The notes below the pieces were generated by a model. The model ran no database searches. It worked only from the letters and a program-made list of their open reading frames with translations, and had not been told where the DNA came from. 58,163 nucleotides of DNA from contig NZ_JAOPFU010000026.1 in assembly GCF_025515275.1 (NCBI RefSeq), positions 1 through 58,163 of the forward strand, written 5' to 3'. A program made the translations under genes and the position numbers. The stretch is from Catenovulum sp. 2E275 (lineage in GTDB: Bacteria > Pseudomonadota > Gammaproteobacteria > Enterobacterales > Alteromonadaceae). Of this stretch, positions 18,645 to 26,210 are shown in pieces. Each line of letters opens with the position of its first letter. Within the stretch, counting starts at the first letter, position 1.

Positions 18645-19598
18645 GTGAGCGAGATTAAACCACTTATTCCACAACGAGCTGACCCTCAAATTTTAAAACA
18701 TACAGACGGTTATTATTATTTTACTGCGTCTGTACCGAGTTACGAGGGGGTTGAATTACGCCGCTCAAAAACGATTGCAGGTTTGGCTGATGCACAACCC
18801 CGTATGGTTTGGACAAAACCGGACACTGGTCCATATTCAGATTTAGTTTGGGCACCTGAGATTCATTTTAATCAGGGCGCTTGGTATGTTTATATTGCGA
18901 TTGCACCAAACCGTGAATTAAAAGAAGGTATGTTCCAGCACAGAATGTATGCCATTAAGTGTACTGATGAAAATCCAGTTGAAGGCAATTGGGAATTTTG
19001 CGGACAAATTGATACAGGAATGGATACATTCTGTTTAGACGCAACTACTTTTTCCCATAAGGATATACTGTATTACTTATGGGCGCAGAAAGAAGATGGC
19101 ATAAAAGGTCACTCCAATATTTATATTGCGCCAATGGAAACTCCAACCAAAATTAAAGGTGAGCCGATTCGGTTAACTATTCCTGAGTTTGATTGGGAGA
19201 CCCGTATTTTTTGGGTGAATGAAGGCCCTTATGTGTTAAAGAAAAACGGCAAAATCTTTGTTACTTATTCAGCCAGTGCAACAGATGAAAACTATTGTAT
19301 GGGCTTGTTATGGGCAGATGAAAACGCAGATTTGTTAGATCCAGCAAGCTGGCATAAATCTGAACAGCCAGTTTTTCAAACTTGTTATGAAAACAAAATG
19401 TTTGGCCCAGGACACAGCAGTTTTACTGTTTCTGAAGATGGCGAAACTGATTTATTGGTATTTCATGCGCGCAATTACACCGAAATTGAAGGTGATCCAT
19501 TATGGAATCCAGACAGACATACTTTTATTAAAGCGATTGAGTGGGACGAACAGGGGATGCCGGTATTCGGTAGCCCAGCCGATTTGTTAAAACTGTAA
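18645..19598 (+). CDS. cytoplasmic GH43_26-like exo-alpha-L-arabinofuranosidase
   Basis: A 317-residue GH43 enzyme with no signal peptide, hence cytoplasmic. The triad is Asp13 (RADPQIL), Asp132 (CLDATTF) and Glu193 (VNEGPYV). The pattern matches GH43 subfamily 26, whose known members release arabinose exo-wise from alpha-1,5-arabinan oligosaccharides. The start is GTG at 18645, supported by a GGAG site eight bases upstream and by the absence of a usable ATG before RADP. It forms an operon with the GPH symporter 15 bases upstream and ends in a strong terminator. The lipoprotein at 24797-25855 is a close paralogue, so the same activity appears to exist in two compartments. Confidence 0.9.
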   Translation: MSEIKPLIPQRADPQILKHTDGYYYFTASVPSYEGVELRRSKTIAGLADAQPRMVWTKPDTGPYSDLVWAPEIHFNQGAWYVYIAIAPNRELKEGMFQHRMYAIKCTDENPVEGNWEFCGQIDTGMDTFCLDATTFSHKDILYYLWAQKEDGIKGHSNIYIAPMETPTKIKGEPIRLTIPEFDWETRIFWVNEGPYVLKKNGKIFVTYSASATDENYCMGLLWADENADLLDPASWHKSEQPVFQTCYENKMFGPGHSSFTVSEDGETDLLVFHARNYTEIEGDPLWNPDRHTFIKAIEWDEQGMPVFGSPADLLKL

Positions 19599-19610
19599 AA
19601 GTTAAAAAAT

Positions 19611-19641
19611 AAAAAAAGCCAAGTTTAACTTGGCTTTTTTT
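19611..19641 (+). terminator. strong intrinsic terminator after symporter-GH43 operon
   Basis: The stem AGCCAAGTT / AACTTGGCT, extended by flanking A- and T-runs, has a 1-nt spacer and a long T-tail. It should separate the symporter-GH43 operon from the GH127 gene downstream. Confidence 0.92.
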
Positions 19642-19679
19642 ATGGTTATTAACAAGCTAATTCGTTATATAAAGTAACA

Positions 19680-19876
19680 AACCTCAACTCGGTTTAATGA
19701 ATATGTTTCAAACGGTCTTTTTTCATGGGGACTGCGTTAAATTCACTTGCAATAGGCTAGCTATTGACGTGTGAATTTGCCTTGTCCGCACAAAAAAATT
19801 CTCGTTAGAAACCATGTTGAGCTATAAGGTTAAATAATTCAGATAGTTAGAATATACTTTAACCCGAGTTGAGGTT
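19680..19876. mobile_element. MITE-like element, complete copy (about 197 bp)
   Basis: The element is bounded by a perfect 13-bp terminal inverted repeat: AACCTCAACTCGG at 19680-19692 and CCGAGTTGAGGTT at 19864-19876. With one mismatch the repeats extend about 6 bp further inward. It has no coding capacity. An internal nested inverted repeat joins AAATTCAC (19739-19746) with GTGAATTT (19771-19778), and CAATAG (19750-19755) with CTATTG (19761-19766), so it can fold as a cruciform. Partial copies lie at both window ends. I could not define a target-site duplication. Mobilisation would require a transposase elsewhere in the genome. Confidence 0.75.
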
Positions 19877-19903
19877 AATAAGTTACATAAATAAGAGAAG
19901 ATC

Positions 19904-22279
19904 ATGTTTAAAAAATCAAAAAAACTATTACTGGTTGGGGCAACTTTATTAGCTTCACAGATCAGCTCAGCTTTTGCTGAGCCTTTATCAACTTATCCAT
20001 TAGCCGACGTTAAATTATTAGACGGGCCTTTTTTACATGCCCAGCAAACTAATGTTGAGTATTTATTAAGGTTGTCGCCGGATAAGTTATTAGCACCTTA
20101 TTTGCGTGAAGCCGGTATTGCTACATTAGATAGCTATGGTAACTGGGAAAACACCGGTTTAGACGGGCATATTGGTGGTCATTATTTATCTGCATTAAGT
20201 TTAAGTTATGCGGCAAGTGGTGATGTTAGGCTCAAACAAAGATTAGATTATATGATTGAGCAGTTACGCCATGCTCAGGTAAAAAACGGTGATGGTTATT
20301 TAGGGGGGATCCCGGGCGCTAAACCAGTTTGGCGTGATGTTGCTGCCGGTAAAATTGATGCTGATTTATTCTCGATGAATAAGCTTTGGGTACCTTGGTA
20401 TAACTTGCATAAAGTTTACACAGGTTTACGTGATGCTTATGTAATTGGTAAAAATGAGCAAGCTAAAACCATGTTAATTGACATGGGACGCTGGGCTCAG
20501 CGATTAGCTGCTAATTTGTCTGATGAGCAAATTCAAACCATGTTAATTACTGAACATGGTGGTTTAAACTCGGTATTTATTGATATTGCTAACATTACCG
20601 GCGATCAGTCTTTTGTGACTTTAGCTGAGCGTTTTTCACAAAAAATTATTTTAGATCCTTTAGTTAAATCGCAAGATAAGCTTAATGGCTTACATGCCAA
20701 TACTCAAATTCCTAAAGTGATCGGCTTCAAAAAAGTGGCTGATGCAACAGGCAATCCGCAATGGGAAAAAGCCGCGGAATATTTTTGGAATAATATTGTT
20801 TCTGAGCGCTCAGTGGTGATTGGTGGTAATAGCGTGCGTGAGCATTTTCATCCGTCAGATGATTTCACTAGTATGGTTGAAGATGTTGAAGGTCCAGAAA
20901 CTTGTAACACCTATAATATGCTTAAATTGAGCCGTTTGTTATTTTTAACTTCCAGCAATAATAAGTATATGGATTATTACGAGCGTGCACTTTATAACCA
21001 TATTTTATCGTCGCAACACCCTGAGCATGGTGGTTTAGTTTATTTTACGCCTATGGTGCCGGGACATTACCGGATTTATTCTCAGCATGACAAAGGTATG
21101 TGGTGCTGTGTTGGCTCTGGGATTGAAAACCACGGTAAATATGGTGAGATGATTTATGCCAAAGACGATAGCAGTATTTATGTTAACTTATTTATTGCCT
21201 CAACATTAACTGATACAGATAAAGGGATTGTATTAACACAAAATACGGCGTTTCCTGATGTGAATTCAACTGAGTTTACAATTAGCAAAGGGCAAGCGAA
21301 TTTTGAATTAAAAATACGCCGTCCAAATTGGATTCAGGGCGGAGAAGTTGAAGCTAAATTAAACGGTGAAACCATTAAGGTTAAGTTAGATGAACATGGT
21401 TTTATTAGCTTAAAACGTGACTGGAAAACCGGTGATAAATTAAGTTTAACTTTGCCAATTGGTAATCGTTTAGAGCAATTACCGGATGGACAGCAATATT
21501 TTGCAGTCATGCATGGCCCGATTGCAATGGCAGCTAAGGTGAATCCGTTTAAAGATGAAAAGCTAAACTTTGTTGGTGATGATTCACGTATGGGGCACAT
21601 TGCCAGTGGGCCAGTTTGTCCGCCAGAAGCAACGCCATTTATTGTAGGTGAACCGGCGCAGTTTTTAGCAGGGTTAACGCCTGTTGCTGGCAAGCCATTA
21701 ACTTATCAGGTTAACTCAAGTGTGTATAATCCGGGTGAAGAAAAGCTGGAGTTAATTCCATTTTTCAGATTACATGATTCGCGTTATGAAATTTATTGGC
21801 CACAAACCAGTAAAGCAGAAATGGATGACTTTTTAACCCGTGCGGAAAAAGCCGCAGAACAAAGAGCCGCTTTAGATGCTATTACCATTGATAAAGTCGC
21901 ACCGGGCGAGCAGCAGCCGGAGTCTGATCACTTTTTTAAAGGTGAAGCAACAGAAGCGGGTGTTCATATGGGTAAACACTGGCGTCATACCCAAAAGTGG
22001 TTTAGTTATGAGTTAAATGATCCACAGCAAGAAGCTAAAACTTTGCGTATTACTTATTTTGGTTTAGATAACGGCCGTAGCTTTGAGATTCAAATTAATG
22101 GTCAAACCATTGCCACTGAAACGTTAAATGGTGATAAAGGCAATGATTTCTTTACCAAAGATTATGTTGTTCCGGCTGATTTAGTGGCCAATAGCAAGGG
22201 TAAACTCACGCTTAAATTTGTGGCTAACCCTAACTCGATTGCGGGTGGTTTTTATGGCGTGCGTTTATTACGCCAATAA
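19904..22279 (+). CDS. GH127/GH146-type beta-L-arabinofuranosidase (DUF1680 family)
   Basis: A 791-residue exported enzyme (signal cleavage after AFA) of the former DUF1680 family. The zinc/thiolate active site of HypBA1-type enzymes is recognisable: Glu332 and Cys334 in GPETCNTY, and the Cys401-Cys402 pair in WCCVGSG, where the first Cys of the pair is the nucleophile in the family. The (alpha/alpha)6 domain spans about residues 35-430, followed by beta-sandwich domains to the C-terminus. The greater length compared with HypBA1 (about 660) and the arabinan context favour GH146, but I cannot separate the two families by eye. Its job is removal of beta-L-arabinofuranose caps or branches in the periplasm. 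It starts 27 bp after the MITE, with a purine-rich ribosome site (AGAGAAG). Confidence 0.9.
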   Translation: MFKKSKKLLLVGATLLASQISSAFAEPLSTYPLADVKLLDGPFLHAQQTNVEYLLRLSPDKLLAPYLREAGIATLDSYGNWENTGLDGHIGGHYLSALSLSYAASGDVRLKQRLDYMIEQLRHAQVKNGDGYLGGIPGAKPVWRDVAAGKIDADLFSMNKLWVPWYNLHKVYTGLRDAYVIGKNEQAKTMLIDMGRWAQRLAANLSDEQIQTMLITEHGGLNSVFIDIANITGDQSFVTLAERFSQKIILDPLVKSQDKLNGLHANTQIPKVIGFKKVADATGNPQWEKAAEYFWNNIVSERSVVIGGNSVREHFHPSDDFTSMVEDVEGPETCNTYNMLKLSRLLFLTSSNNKYMDYYERALYNHILSSQHPEHGGLVYFTPMVPGHYRIYSQHDKGMWCCVGSGIENHGKYGEMIYAKDDSSIYVNLFIASTLTDTDKGIVLTQNTAFPDVNSTEFTISKGQANFELKIRRPNWIQGGEVEAKLNGETIKVKLDEHGFISLKRDWKTGDKLSLTLPIGNRLEQLPDGQQYFAVMHGPIAMAAKVNPFKDEKLNFVGDDSRMGHIASGPVCPPEATPFIVGEPAQFLAGLTPVAGKPLTYQVNSSVYNPGEEKLELIPFFRLHDSRYEIYWPQTSKAEMDDFLTRAEKAAEQRAALDAITIDKVAPGEQQPESDHFFKGEATEAGVHMGKHWRHTQKWFSYELNDPQQEAKTLRITYFGLDNGRSFEIQINGQTIATETLNGDKGNDFFTKDYVVPADLVANSKGKLTLKFVANPNSIAGGFYGVRLLRQ

Positions 22280-22308
22280 TTAGACAGATTTAGCGGTGTT
22301 TTAAATTA

Positions 22309-22325
22309 AGTAATACGATATACTA
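22309..22325 (+). promoter_or_regulatory. candidate operator upstream of second GPH symporter
   Basis: AGTAATACGATATACTA is an imperfect dyad (AGTA/TACT arms) and a strong match to the locus motif, 85-100 bp upstream of the symporter start. A -10-like TATACT is embedded in it. Confidence 0.45.
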
Positions 22326-22408
22326 TCCGGCTTGTTTTGACTTAAATTAGCTTGTTTATTGGCAAGGGATAAGTCGGATAGTTATTTAATTAAGTTAGAA
22401 TCAGGGCT

Positions 22409-23797
22409 GTGGCAATTCATTCATCTAACCAAAATAGACATTCTCAAGTAACCCGTATTGAAAAATTAGGTTATGGCGCAGGTGATATGGCAATTAATGT
22501 TGCTTATTCATCTATGATGCTGCTGATTACCTTTTTTTATACCGATGTATACGGGCTTGCACCTCAGGATATGGGGTTGATGTTTGTGGTTGTTAGAGTG
22601 CTTGATTCTTTAATTACTCCGGTTATTGGGTATATTTGCGATAATGTGACTTCTCGCTGGGGACGTTATCGTCATTATTTATTGTTTTTATCTGTGCCGT
22701 TTGGGTTATCAATATTTTTAACTTTCACGACACCAGATTTAGATTACCAGTCTAAATTAATCTGGGCTTATGCCAGTTATGCTTTTGTCACTATTATGTT
22801 TACCGCAGTGACAATTCCTTATATCTCACTATTAAATGTTTTAACGGTAGACCCAAAAGAGCGTTTATCAGCCAGTGGTTATCGGCTATTTATGGCTAAA
22901 CTCGCTGCGTTTTCGGTTACCGTATTTGTCCCTATTTTATCAACTGCTGGTATTTGGCAAGGGGATTTACAATTAGGTTACCAAATGGCAATGGGCTTAA
23001 TGTCGGTCATGGCGGTGATACTATTTGTATTTTGTTTTTCGCAGGTTAAAGAACGTGTTAGATACCCAAATGTCACTTTAACTTTTAGCCAGCAGATGAT
23101 GCATTTGGTTAAAAATGATCAATTATTGATTTTGTGTTTAAGCTTTTTCTTAAGCTCTATCGGTTTTATGATCCGCGGTGCGATGGCAATGTATTATGCC
23201 GGTTACTTTTTAGGAGGCAGTACAGAAATTCAGTCTGCATTTTTAGCGGTAAATGTATCAGCATCTTTATTAGCCATGGTCGCTTCAACTTGGCTCACCA
23301 AGCGTTTATGTAAAATTAAGCTGTTTTATTCAAGCCAAATGCTGGCTGGTGCATTGAGTATTTTAATGTTCTTTTGTGTGTCAGATCATCAAGTCGCACT
23401 CGCTTTTGTTTTCTTCTTTTTAATTAGTTTTATTGTCGATTTACATGCGCCTGTATTTTGGTCGGCAATTGCTGATGCTGTTGATTACGGCCAGTATAAA
23501 CATGGGGTTAGAGTACCGGGAATGACCTTTTGTTTGGTCTCGTTTTGTCAGAAGATTGCTATTGGTTTAGCGGGCGCTATTGTGGGTACTTTACTGGTTG
23601 TATTGGATTATAAACCGGGCGAAGAAGCGACAGAATATGCAATGTATGGAATTGCCTTTGCATTTACGATTATTCCGGGCATTTTGCATTTGTTGGTTGG
23701 TTTAGTGATGCAAAAATATACCTTGAAAGGGGCTCAAGTGAGTCGCTTGAGCCAAAAGTTAGATGCGCTAAAAACCGCAGGATATCCGACAAAATAA
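22409..23797 (+). CDS. GPH-family sugar:cation symporter, copy 2
   Basis: A 462-residue inner-membrane transporter of the glycoside-pentoside-hexuronide:cation family, clearly paralogous to copy 1 (shared GYGAGDMAIN, RWGRYRHY and VDLHAPVFWS segments). In helix II copy 1 has DAFTDPLMG whereas this protein has DSLITPVIG, so one helix-II Asp near the canonical cation site is replaced. Coupling ion or substrate may differ. The start is GTG at 22409 with only a weak AGGG site; no better ATG lies near the conserved N-terminus. It converges on the GntR regulator gene with a 16-bp gap, so the two mRNA ends may overlap. Confidence 0.9.
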   Translation: MAIHSSNQNRHSQVTRIEKLGYGAGDMAINVAYSSMMLLITFFYTDVYGLAPQDMGLMFVVVRVLDSLITPVIGYICDNVTSRWGRYRHYLLFLSVPFGLSIFLTFTTPDLDYQSKLIWAYASYAFVTIMFTAVTIPYISLLNVLTVDPKERLSASGYRLFMAKLAAFSVTVFVPILSTAGIWQGDLQLGYQMAMGLMSVMAVILFVFCFSQVKERVRYPNVTLTFSQQMMHLVKNDQLLILCLSFFLSSIGFMIRGAMAMYYAGYFLGGSTEIQSAFLAVNVSASLLAMVASTWLTKRLCKIKLFYSSQMLAGALSILMFFCVSDHQVALAFVFFFLISFIVDLHAPVFWSAIADAVDYGQYKHGVRVPGMTFCLVSFCQKIAIGLAGAIVGTLLVVLDYKPGEEATEYAMYGIAFAFTIIPGILHLLVGLVMQKYTLKGAQVSRLSQKLDALKTAGYPTK

Positions 23798-23813
23798 TAT
23801 GATTGAATTAAGC

Positions 23814-24527
23814 TTATAAAGCTTGTTTTGCACCTTCATCTGTAACATTTAATAATGATGCCATTTCAAATCTGGCTCTTTCTGGATTCGCTTCTTTTAT
23901 TCCTAAATAAACCGCTTTGTGCATAGGCAGCGAGGCTAGCCAATATTCTTCGCCACGGTTAGTTGTTACGTTAAATGAACGAATTAGGGCAGTTTCTATC
24001 ATGGTACCAAAAGAGTCCATAAATGCATTGCCTGAGGCATCTAAAATTGCTTGATGGAATTCTAAATCAGAATAAAAGGTTTCATCCGTGCCGTATTTTG
24101 CCGCTTCCATTTTATAGTAGGCTGTTTCAATTGCGGCCAGTTGTTCATCTGTGCGCTTTTGTGCAGCTAAAAATGCCGCTTTAGGCTCTATTGCCTGACG
24201 GATCTGGAATAAATCTTCAAGCAATTCTTTACCAGATGAAGTATCAAAGCTCCAGTTTAAAATGTCTGGGTCGAGCATATTCCAGTATTTTTTAAAGTTT
24301 ACACTGGTTCCGGTTTTTGGTTTAGATTGAATTAATCCTTTGGCTGCTAATACTTTAAAAGCTTCACGCAGGGCAGTACGTGAAATTTCAAACTCTTCCA
24401 TAATAATGTTTTCTGCGGGTAGGATGCTGCCTTGAGGGTATTGTCCACTTACAATGCGCTCGCCTAAAGCGTTGGCTACCATGCCGTATAAGCTTCGTTT
24501 AGTCACTCTTCTTTTATTGTTTAACAA
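23814..24527 (-). CDS. GntR-family regulator, FadR subfamily (FCD domain)
   Basis: A 237-residue transcription factor. The winged helix-turn-helix covers about residues 12-78, with the GntR signature ILPAENIIMEEFEISRTALREA. An all-helical FCD ligand-binding domain follows (about 95-225), including DLEFHQAIL with Asp and His at the usual metal positions and a later PMHKAV His. Such proteins usually act as repressors relieved by a sugar-acid or sugar metabolite. It is the only regulator in the arabinan locus and so the best candidate for the shared AGTAATAC boxes. The start appears to be TTG at 24527, eight bases after an AAGGG site; a GTG seven codons later is the alternative. Confidence 0.9.
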   Translation of the reverse strand: MLNNKRRVTKRSLYGMVANALGERIVSGQYPQGSILPAENIIMEEFEISRTALREAFKVLAAKGLIQSKPKTGTSVNFKKYWNMLDPDILNWSFDTSSGKELLEDLFQIRQAIEPKAAFLAAQKRTDEQLAAIETAYYKMEAAKYGTDETFYSDLEFHQAILDASGNAFMDSFGTMIETALIRSFNVTTNRGEEYWLASLPMHKAVYLGIKEANPERARFEMASLLNVTDEGAKQAL

Positions 24528-24718
24528 AGGAAATTCCCTTACATAATATTATTTACGTCGATCTTGGCATGATATTACAGAATTATTTTTGTTACTACTA
24601 TTGAGTTTAGAAAGTTATATTTTTTAGCTAAATTTGTAATAAGGTGGTTTTAAGCGGCTTGGGAAGAATATTGAAACGGCTGAGAATATGGAAGTGTTAG
24701 TGTGATGCTAAAAATAAT

Positions 24719-24753
24719 AAACCCACTTAAAACAGTTAGCATTAAGTGGGTTT
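24719..24753 (-). terminator. terminator after lipoprotein GH43 gene
   Basis: A perfect 12-bp stem AAACCCACTTAA / TTAAGTGGGTTT with an 11-nt loop lies 44 bases past the stop of the lipoprotein GH43 gene and separates it from the GntR gene. Confidence 0.8.
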
Positions 24754-24796
24754 AAAAAGTGCTTAGGGGCCGTTATGTGTAACAGCCTATGATAGA

Positions 24797-25855
24797 CTAG
24801 TCACCTAATTCCTGATTGAAAACTGGGAAGCCGTTTTCATCGTATTCAATTACACGTACACGAGCATGACGGTTAGGATCTGTTAAAGGATTACCTTTTA
24901 ACTCTTTATATGTACGAGCATGGTAAATTAATAAATCAGTTTTACCATCTTCAGATACAGTAAAGCTGTTATGACCTGGACCATAACGACCTACAGCTTC
25001 GTTAGTCGAAAATACTGGCTCTTGTAATTTATTCCAGCTTTTAGGATCCATTAAATCAGCGTCTTCATCTGCCCATAACATGCCCATTGCATAGTTATGA
25101 TCGGTTGCACTTGCTGAATAAGTAATAAAGATTTTACCATTACGTTTTAATACAGCCGCACCTTCGTTTACTTTGTAAGTTACGGTTTCCCAGTCTAATT
25201 CTGGTTTAGTTAATTGGATAGTTGGTCCTGTTAACTCAAGCGCTGATTTTTGCTCAGACATCCATAAAGCTGAATTATTTGAGTCATCTGGGCTACGTTG
25301 TGCCCAAATATAATAACGCTTGCCTTTATGCTCGAAGCTGGTTGCGTCTAATGCAAAGTTTTCCCAGCCAGATTTAATTTGGCCAGCTTCTTTCCATTCA
25401 CCTTCCATCGGGTTTGCTGAATCGTTTGATAAAGCATACATGCTGATGTGCCAGATATCTTCGGCACGTGAAGCTGCAAAGTAGACATACCATACACCAT
25501 CAATTTTGTGTAACTCAGGTGCCCAAATGTGTTTACTCATTTCACCTGATTCGTGTTTTCTCCAAATCACTTTTTCAGGTGCGTTATTGATACCGTTAAT
25601 GGTTTTTGACTTACGTAGAATAATGCGGTCAAACTCAGGTACAGAAGCAATAAAATAATAACTGCCGTCTGTATCTTTATAAACCCAAGGGTCAGCTCGT
25701 TCTTCGGCTAACGGGTTAATATATTGTGCTTGTTTTTCTGCCCAGCTTGATTCGTTACTGGTCGAAGTACAGCCAGAAACTAAACTGACCAGTGCGATTA
25801 AACAGCCGCCAATCAATGCACGACAGCTTGTTTTTTTGTCTATATTTGAGTTCAT
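24797..25855 (-). CDS. GH43_26-like exo-arabinofuranosidase lipoprotein
   Basis: A 352-residue GH43 enzyme with a lipoprotein signal (lipobox LVSGC, Cys29), so it sits on the periplasmic or outer surface. Catalytic residues correspond to Asp55 in RADPWVY, Asp in ALDATSF and Glu in VNEGAAV. It is a close paralogue of the cytoplasmic enzyme at 18645-19598, sharing phrases such as ITYSASATD, GPGHNSFTVSEDG and LLWADE/MLWADE. Predicted activity: exo-release of L-arabinose from alpha-1,5-arabino-oligosaccharides before transport. The ribosome site AGGG is six bases before the ATG, and a candidate operator lies about 75 bp upstream. Confidence 0.9.
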   Translation of the reverse strand: MNSNIDKKTSCRALIGGCLIALVSLVSGCTSTSNESSWAEKQAQYINPLAEERADPWVYKDTDGSYYFIASVPEFDRIILRKSKTINGINNAPEKVIWRKHESGEMSKHIWAPELHKIDGVWYVYFAASRAEDIWHISMYALSNDSANPMEGEWKEAGQIKSGWENFALDATSFEHKGKRYYIWAQRSPDDSNNSALWMSEQKSALELTGPTIQLTKPELDWETVTYKVNEGAAVLKRNGKIFITYSASATDHNYAMGMLWADEDADLMDPKSWNKLQEPVFSTNEAVGRYGPGHNSFTVSEDGKTDLLIYHARTYKELKGNPLTDPNRHARVRVIEYDENGFPVFNQELGD

Positions 25856-25924
25856 AGTTTACCCTAATATTTGCTACGTTAAATTTCAGTTATCTTTACT
25901 TAACTATGTTAACATTGTTTAAAT

Positions 25925-25941
25925 GGTATTACTATAGCATA
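25925..25941 (-). promoter_or_regulatory. candidate operator, lipoprotein GH43 gene
   Basis: GGTATTACTATAGCATA carries the GTATTAC core (25926-25932) about 75 bp upstream of the lipoprotein GH43 start, in the same relative position as the other copies. Confidence 0.4.
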
Positions 25942-26043
25942 AATCTGCTAATTATTTTCCATCTTAATAATCTTGTAACTACCTATTTTTGCTCGAGTTA
26001 TTTTTTATGTCTATGAAAAATATTGTTTTTTAAAAAGTATGAC

Positions 26044-26086
26044 TAATGACATAATAAATTTAATGACTTATTATGTCATTAAATTT
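26044..26086 (+). promoter_or_regulatory. two overlapping, mutually exclusive inverted repeats upstream of Arb43A-like gene
   Basis: A perfect 14-bp inverted repeat (TAATGACATAATAA 26044-26057; complement at 26068-26081) overlaps a second perfect 12-bp one (26056-26067 with 26075-26086). They share the 26075-26081 segment, so only one hairpin could form at a time. It could be a multi-site operator with three AATGAC half-sites or an RNA switch in the leader. The region is AT-rich, so some caution is needed. Confidence 0.45.
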
Positions 26087-26210
26087 CAACTTAACTAACG
26101 CTAGATTTTATTGTGTAGCCCTTTGGGGAAGTGTTTCAAAGCTTAGTTATAGATAGATTGTTACGCCAGATTTACATTTAAATGATTTTTCTAACTGATG
26201 AGGTATTAGA

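Larger units (their letters stand above)
19599..19903. other. intergenic region filled by terminator and MITE
   Basis: 305 bases between the cytoplasmic GH43 and the GH127 gene. It holds the terminator (19611-19641), 38 bases of spacer, the MITE-like element (19680-19876) and 27 bases with the GH127 ribosome site. Confidence 0.8.
25856..26210. other. divergent intergenic region between two GH43 genes
   Basis: 355 bases carrying the divergent promoters of the lipoprotein GH43 and the Arb43A-like gene. It contains the locus motif at 25925-25941 and a pair of overlapping inverted repeats at 26044-26086. I see no coding signal. Confidence 0.7.

Noticed and set aside
19670-19880. Target-site duplication around the complete MITE
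   Set aside because: Flanks read GTAACA and AATAAG; no convincing direct repeat could be fixed, so none is claimed.
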